Assembly (NCBI RefSeq): GCF_000025325.1
Contig: NC_013744.1
Span: 434,001-498,000 of the forward strand
DNA length: 64,000 bases
Direction: 5' to 3'
DNA from: Haloterrigena turkmenica DSM 5511
GTDB taxonomy: Archaea; Halobacteriota; Halobacteria; Halobacteriales; Natrialbaceae
Of the stretch, positions 61,323 to 64,000 are shown one piece after another; the first letter of the stretch is position 1, and each line of letters starts with the position of its first letter. The notes under the pieces are model-generated. The model searched no databases. It had not been told where the DNA came from and was given only the letters and a program-made list of their open reading frames with translations. The translations under genes and the position numbers were made by a program.

Positions 61323-61613
61323 ATGCAAAAAAACGTCGGTGGATATGACCGCGGCGCCCGGTTCGTCTTCGGACCTCTCCTCGCGATCATCGGTATCGCG
61401 GCTCTCGGCGGATTAATTTCCTTGGCGGCGGGGACGGTCGGATTCGCTCTCGCAGCTATCGCTCTCGTCGTTGGCGCGGTGCTGACTATCACTGCGGTCA
61501 CTCAGAAATGCCCCATGAACGGCCTCCTCGGTATCGACACGTATCGAGGCGGAGTCGAGTCTCGCTCTGAGGGCGGGAGAGACGAAAACCGCAGGGCTGG
61601 GCGGCTAAGCTGA
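61323..61613 (+). CDS. DUF2892 (YgaP-type) membrane protein
   Basis: Protein of 96 aa from the ATG at 61323; a GTG at 61311 is in frame. It starts MQKNVGGYDRGARFVFGPLLA and has two hydrophobic segments (FGPLLAIIGIAALGGLISLA and VGFALAAIALVVGAVLTITA) separated by a short turn, then the conserved CPMNGLLGIDT. This is the small inner-membrane module that in YgaP is fused to a rhodanese; a truncated rhodanese lies close by on the other strand. Confidence 0.85.
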   Translation: MQKNVGGYDRGARFVFGPLLAIIGIAALGGLISLAAGTVGFALAAIALVVGAVLTITAVTQKCPMNGLLGIDTYRGGVESRSEGGRDENRRAGRLS

Positions 61614-61856
61614 GATCGAACTACCCCTTTTTCGATGAAAATACATGAGTTCCATCGTTTCTCGTTCCACAGCGGTCCATGTGATCGAGAAGGGATTCTC
61701 GCTGAGAGCGCGTGTCGGGTCCAACGACTAGTGCGGGTAGCGAAGTACGATCTCAGCGTGGCACTCAGGCGCGTGTCATCAGCGTCGTTCTCATCACGGT
61801 GAAAGTACGGCCCGCTGTGACAGGGTACTTTTTATCTCTACATCGTGTGAGACGAT

Positions 61857-62306
61857 ATGCAGGGATTGCGCTGGCTTCAAATGAGCGAGGAGGAGATAAA
61901 CGAATTCCTCGGCCGAGGCGGAACGGGTGTCATTTCGTTTTCTACGGATCCGGACGAACCGCCGGTTTCGATACCCGTTTCGTACGGATACAGTGCGGAC
62001 GTGAAGCACTTTTATTATCGACTCTCCTTCCCCCAGGATAGCAGGAAAGACGATCTCGTAGACAGGCCCGTAACCTTCGTTACGCACGGCAAGACTGACA
62101 GCGGATGGCGAAGCATCGTCGCAACCGGAAAACTATCTGACACCTCCGACGCTCCGTACGAGTCAGCCGAAATACAGGGAATGTGGGCGATTCAGATCCC
62201 GCTAGTCGACATTTTCGAACGACCACCGAGGGAAACGACGTTCCGGTATTTTAGTCTCGATCCCGTGACAATGACGGGACGGAAAGAGGCGATGGGTGAC
62301 TCGTAG
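61857..62306 (+). CDS. Pyridoxamine 5'-phosphate oxidase-like FMN-binding protein
   Basis: Split-barrel protein of 149 aa. It has MSEEEINEFLGRGGTGVISFST, PPVSIPVSYGYSADVKHFYYRL, VTFVTHGKTDSGWRSIVATGKL and a C-terminal RYFSLDPVTMTGRK, the layout of haloarchaeal PPOX-class flavoproteins. Start at 61857 or an internal ATG at 61881. An ACTTTTTATC box lies about 30 nt upstream. It probably binds FMN or F420; the substrate is unknown. Confidence 0.82.
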   Translation: MQGLRWLQMSEEEINEFLGRGGTGVISFSTDPDEPPVSIPVSYGYSADVKHFYYRLSFPQDSRKDDLVDRPVTFVTHGKTDSGWRSIVATGKLSDTSDAPYESAEIQGMWAIQIPLVDIFERPPRETTFRYFSLDPVTMTGRKEAMGDS

Positions 62307-62467
62307 CGCCTGTACACAGCGCAAAGAACGTAGATAGTGGCAAAGCAGAAGACTAGAACGCTGAAACCAGCCGTCTAACGATCGACGTTACACGGAAGTA
62401 CTGGCGTAGACGGACCACCGTGACTACTGAACTAACAATCCGGATGGTGACTTCTGAACGTTTCCGG

Positions 62468-63235
62468 TCATCCGGTGTGAGTGTACCCGCCGTCGACGAC
62501 GAGTGACTCACCGTTCACGTAACTCGAGAGGTCACTCGCGAGGAACAGAGCGGCTCCCGCGATATCCTCGGGGTCTCCGATCCGCCGCGACGGAATCGCC
62601 TGCGTGAATTGTTTGAGCGCCTCGGGTCCCATGTGTGCGTCTTCCATCATCGCGGTTTCAATCCCGCCCGGGTGGATCGCGTTCACGCGAATTCCGTCTG
62701 GACCGAGGCGATGGGCTGTCGCGTACGTCAACAATCGGACTGCACCCTTGGAAACGCAGTAAGCCACGTAGCTACCGTTTCCGACTAAGCCGGCGATACT
62801 CGAGACATTGATGACACGTCCGCCCCCGTTTTCGATCATCCGCTGGGCCGCGAGCTGCGTCCCGAAGAACGCTCCTCTCACGTTCACGCTCATGAGTTGT
62901 TCGTACTGGTCGGCGGCCACCTCGAGAAATTCCTCCGCATGAAAGATACCCGCGTTATTGACGAGCACATCGACGCCGCCGAACTGCTCGGCTTCGTCGA
63001 GCGTCGCCTCGAGATCGTCTACGCTCGAGACGTCGCAATCGACGTACGTCGCCGTCGCCTCGGTTTCGTCGGTGATCAGTTCGTGAGTCGGCGTTCCGCC
63101 TTCTCGTGGCTCTTCGCGCACGTCGGCGACGACGACGTCGGCTCCGTGTTCGGCGAACGTCCGCGCTATCGATCGTCCGATTCCGCTCGATGCACCGGTC
63201 ACTATGGCCGTTTGCTCTGCGAGTAGGTCCGGCAT
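62468..63235 (-). CDS. SDR-family oxidoreductase
   Basis: Classical SDR of 255 aa from the ATG at 63235. Cofactor motif VTGASSGIGRSIA, Asp-containing VVVADVRE (suggesting NAD preference), LVNNAGIF, catalytic Ser in NVSSIAG and Tyr/Lys in AYCVSKGAV, and the ending SYVNGESLVVDGGYTHTG typical of FabG/glucose-1-dehydrogenase-like enzymes. The substrate cannot be assigned; a 3-oxoacyl or sugar alcohol dehydrogenase is possible. Confidence 0.85.
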   Translation of the reverse strand: MPDLLAEQTAIVTGASSGIGRSIARTFAEHGADVVVADVREEPREGGTPTHELITDETEATATYVDCDVSSVDDLEATLDEAEQFGGVDVLVNNAGIFHAEEFLEVAADQYEQLMSVNVRGAFFGTQLAAQRMIENGGGRVINVSSIAGLVGNGSYVAYCVSKGAVRLLTYATAHRLGPDGIRVNAIHPGGIETAMMEDAHMGPEALKQFTQAIPSRRIGDPEDIAGAALFLASDLSSYVNGESLVVDGGYTHTG

Positions 63236-63590
63236 GCCCTCGGGTACCACGTCAACCTACTTGCTTCTATCACGGGTGGCCGTTGGGCGAGTGATATCGT
63301 CTTCCCGTCATAATCGCTTTCTCGATCGGTTTCGGTCCATGAATTCTCGCTGTCTACGCGGCCAAAGACCGACGGACTGAGGACTGAAGCGGATCGACGC
63401 CACTGGCGCTGAACATCGGGGGTCGGTTGAACTATCCCCGGAACGAAGCGTTCCCCAAGCAGTAGAGAAACGTCACCCATCCGCGGAAGAGTTCAGCAAT
63501 TATTCCGAGAGAATCTCCCAACTTTACGCTGTTTCTGACAGCTTTCGGAGAGACTGATTCGGGGCTTGCAAGAAAGATTGTGCGTGTCAC
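63236..63590. other. Intergenic region
   Basis: About 355 bp between two minus-strand genes; no supported gene or clear signal. Confidence 0.35.
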
Positions 63591-64000
63591 TCACAACGAC
63601 TCAGTGAACTGACTTACTATCCGATTGAATCGCTCGGGTTCCTCGAGGGTCGGACAGTGTCCACTCTCTTCGAAGAGTTCGAAGCTACCCTCTGAGACGA
63701 TCTCTGCGACGTGTCTGGTTGACGCAACGGATCCTCGTTTTTCATCTGCACCAGCACAGACAACCGTTGGCACGTCGATCTCGTGGAGGACGTCCCGATA
63801 ATCGCGCGTGAGCGCGTCGAAGAGGATTGCGCTCTTGATCGGCGCTGGTACTCGGGAAAGTTCGTCGAACACCATATTTCTTGTTTCGGCTGAGGGTGGC
63901 TCCTTGAACACCTGCTCGGTGATCCGTTCGATGAGAGTCTCCTGATCCTGCTGGGCCAATGTGAGTGTGGTTTGAAGGCCGTCCAGATCAGTGAGTCCGT
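63591..64000 (-). CDS. Alpha/beta hydrolase, C-terminal part (runs off right edge)
   Basis: The frame is open to the window end, giving about 135 residues. Cap-domain-like helices (LIERITEQVFKEPPSAETRNMVFDELSRVP) are followed by the core strand IDVPTVVCAGADEK, which supplies the acidic residue, and the catalytic His in ESGHCPTLEEPERFNRIV. The nucleophile elbow should lie beyond the edge. It resembles 3-oxoadipate enol-lactonase-type hydrolases, but the substrate is unknown. Confidence 0.8.
   Translation of the reverse strand, partial: GLTDLDGLQTTLTLAQQDQETLIERITEQVFKEPPSAETRNMVFDELSRVPAPIKSAILFDALTRDYRDVLHEIDVPTVVCAGADEKRGSVASTRHVAEIVSEGSFELFEESGHCPTLEEPERFNRIVSQFTESL

Noticed and set aside
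1-64000. CRISPR arrays, rRNA or tRNA genes, replication origin
   Set aside because: No regularly spaced repeats, no recognisable structural RNA and no Orc/Cdc6 gene or origin repeats were seen.

Overview
The window looks like chromosome of a halophilic archaeon (Halobacteria, probably a Natrialbales-type genus; the genus is inferred, not shown). The predicted proteins are strongly acidic. Many starts sit about 25 nt downstream of TATA-like boxes with no leader. Lineage-typical families occur: HalOD1, a Bat-type HTH, a DUF7344-like winged helix, a Tat lipoprotein binding protein and haloarchaeal IS6-like transposases. No tRNA, rRNA or CRISPR array was seen.

Region 1 (about 0.2-33.5 kb) is an aryl-CoA catabolic region. 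It has a phenylacetyl-CoA epoxidase set (paaA, paaB, paaC, paaD), with the PaaD zinc ribbon encoded as a separate 58-residue protein and the PaaE reductase represented only by a 2Fe-2S ferredoxin. It also has five crotonases (two PaaG-like, three canonical hydratases), a MaoC hydratase, a 3-hydroxyacyl-CoA dehydrogenase, a thiolase with a fused HMG-CoA-synthase-like/DUF35 partner, an acyl-CoA dehydrogenase, an aldehyde dehydrogenase, a benzoate-type CoA ligase, a two-subunit CoA-transferase and a complete five-gene LIV-type ABC importer. No paaK-type ligase is visible. A four-gene operon (small acidic protein, UbiD decarboxylase, degenerate UbiD paralogue, metallo-beta-lactamase-fold hydrolase) is embedded in it.

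Region 2 (about 33.6-36.6 kb) is a scar of mobile DNA. Two decayed IS6-like transposases in opposite orientation flank a Bat-type HTH gene, followed by an IclR regulator.

Region 3 (about 36.9-53.2 kb) is a hexuronate/glucuronide island: beta-glucuronidase, glucuronate isomerase (uxaC), an SDR fitting mannonate oxidoreductase, two mannonate dehydratases (uxuA type), and an oxidative branch of uronate-type dehydrogenase, lactonase, KdgD-like dehydratase and ketoglutarate-semialdehyde-type dehydrogenase, plus an MFS transporter. Its two ends carry inverted copies of a dehydrogenase-lactonase pair. The left end keeps the lactonase and has lost the dehydrogenase; the right end keeps the dehydrogenase and has lost the lactonase.

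Region 4 (about 53.3-64 kb) holds stress and household genes: UspA, a BASS-family transporter, a two-domain VOC protein, a nearly complete IS6-like transposase, trxB-trxA, a methyltransferase, DUF302, DUF2892 and FMN-barrel proteins, an SDR and an alpha/beta hydrolase running off the edge. Two signals are not explained by genes: a cluster of strong inverted repeats at 21431-21714, and seven copies of a palindrome TTTACR-N10-YGTAA scattered through intergenic DNA.
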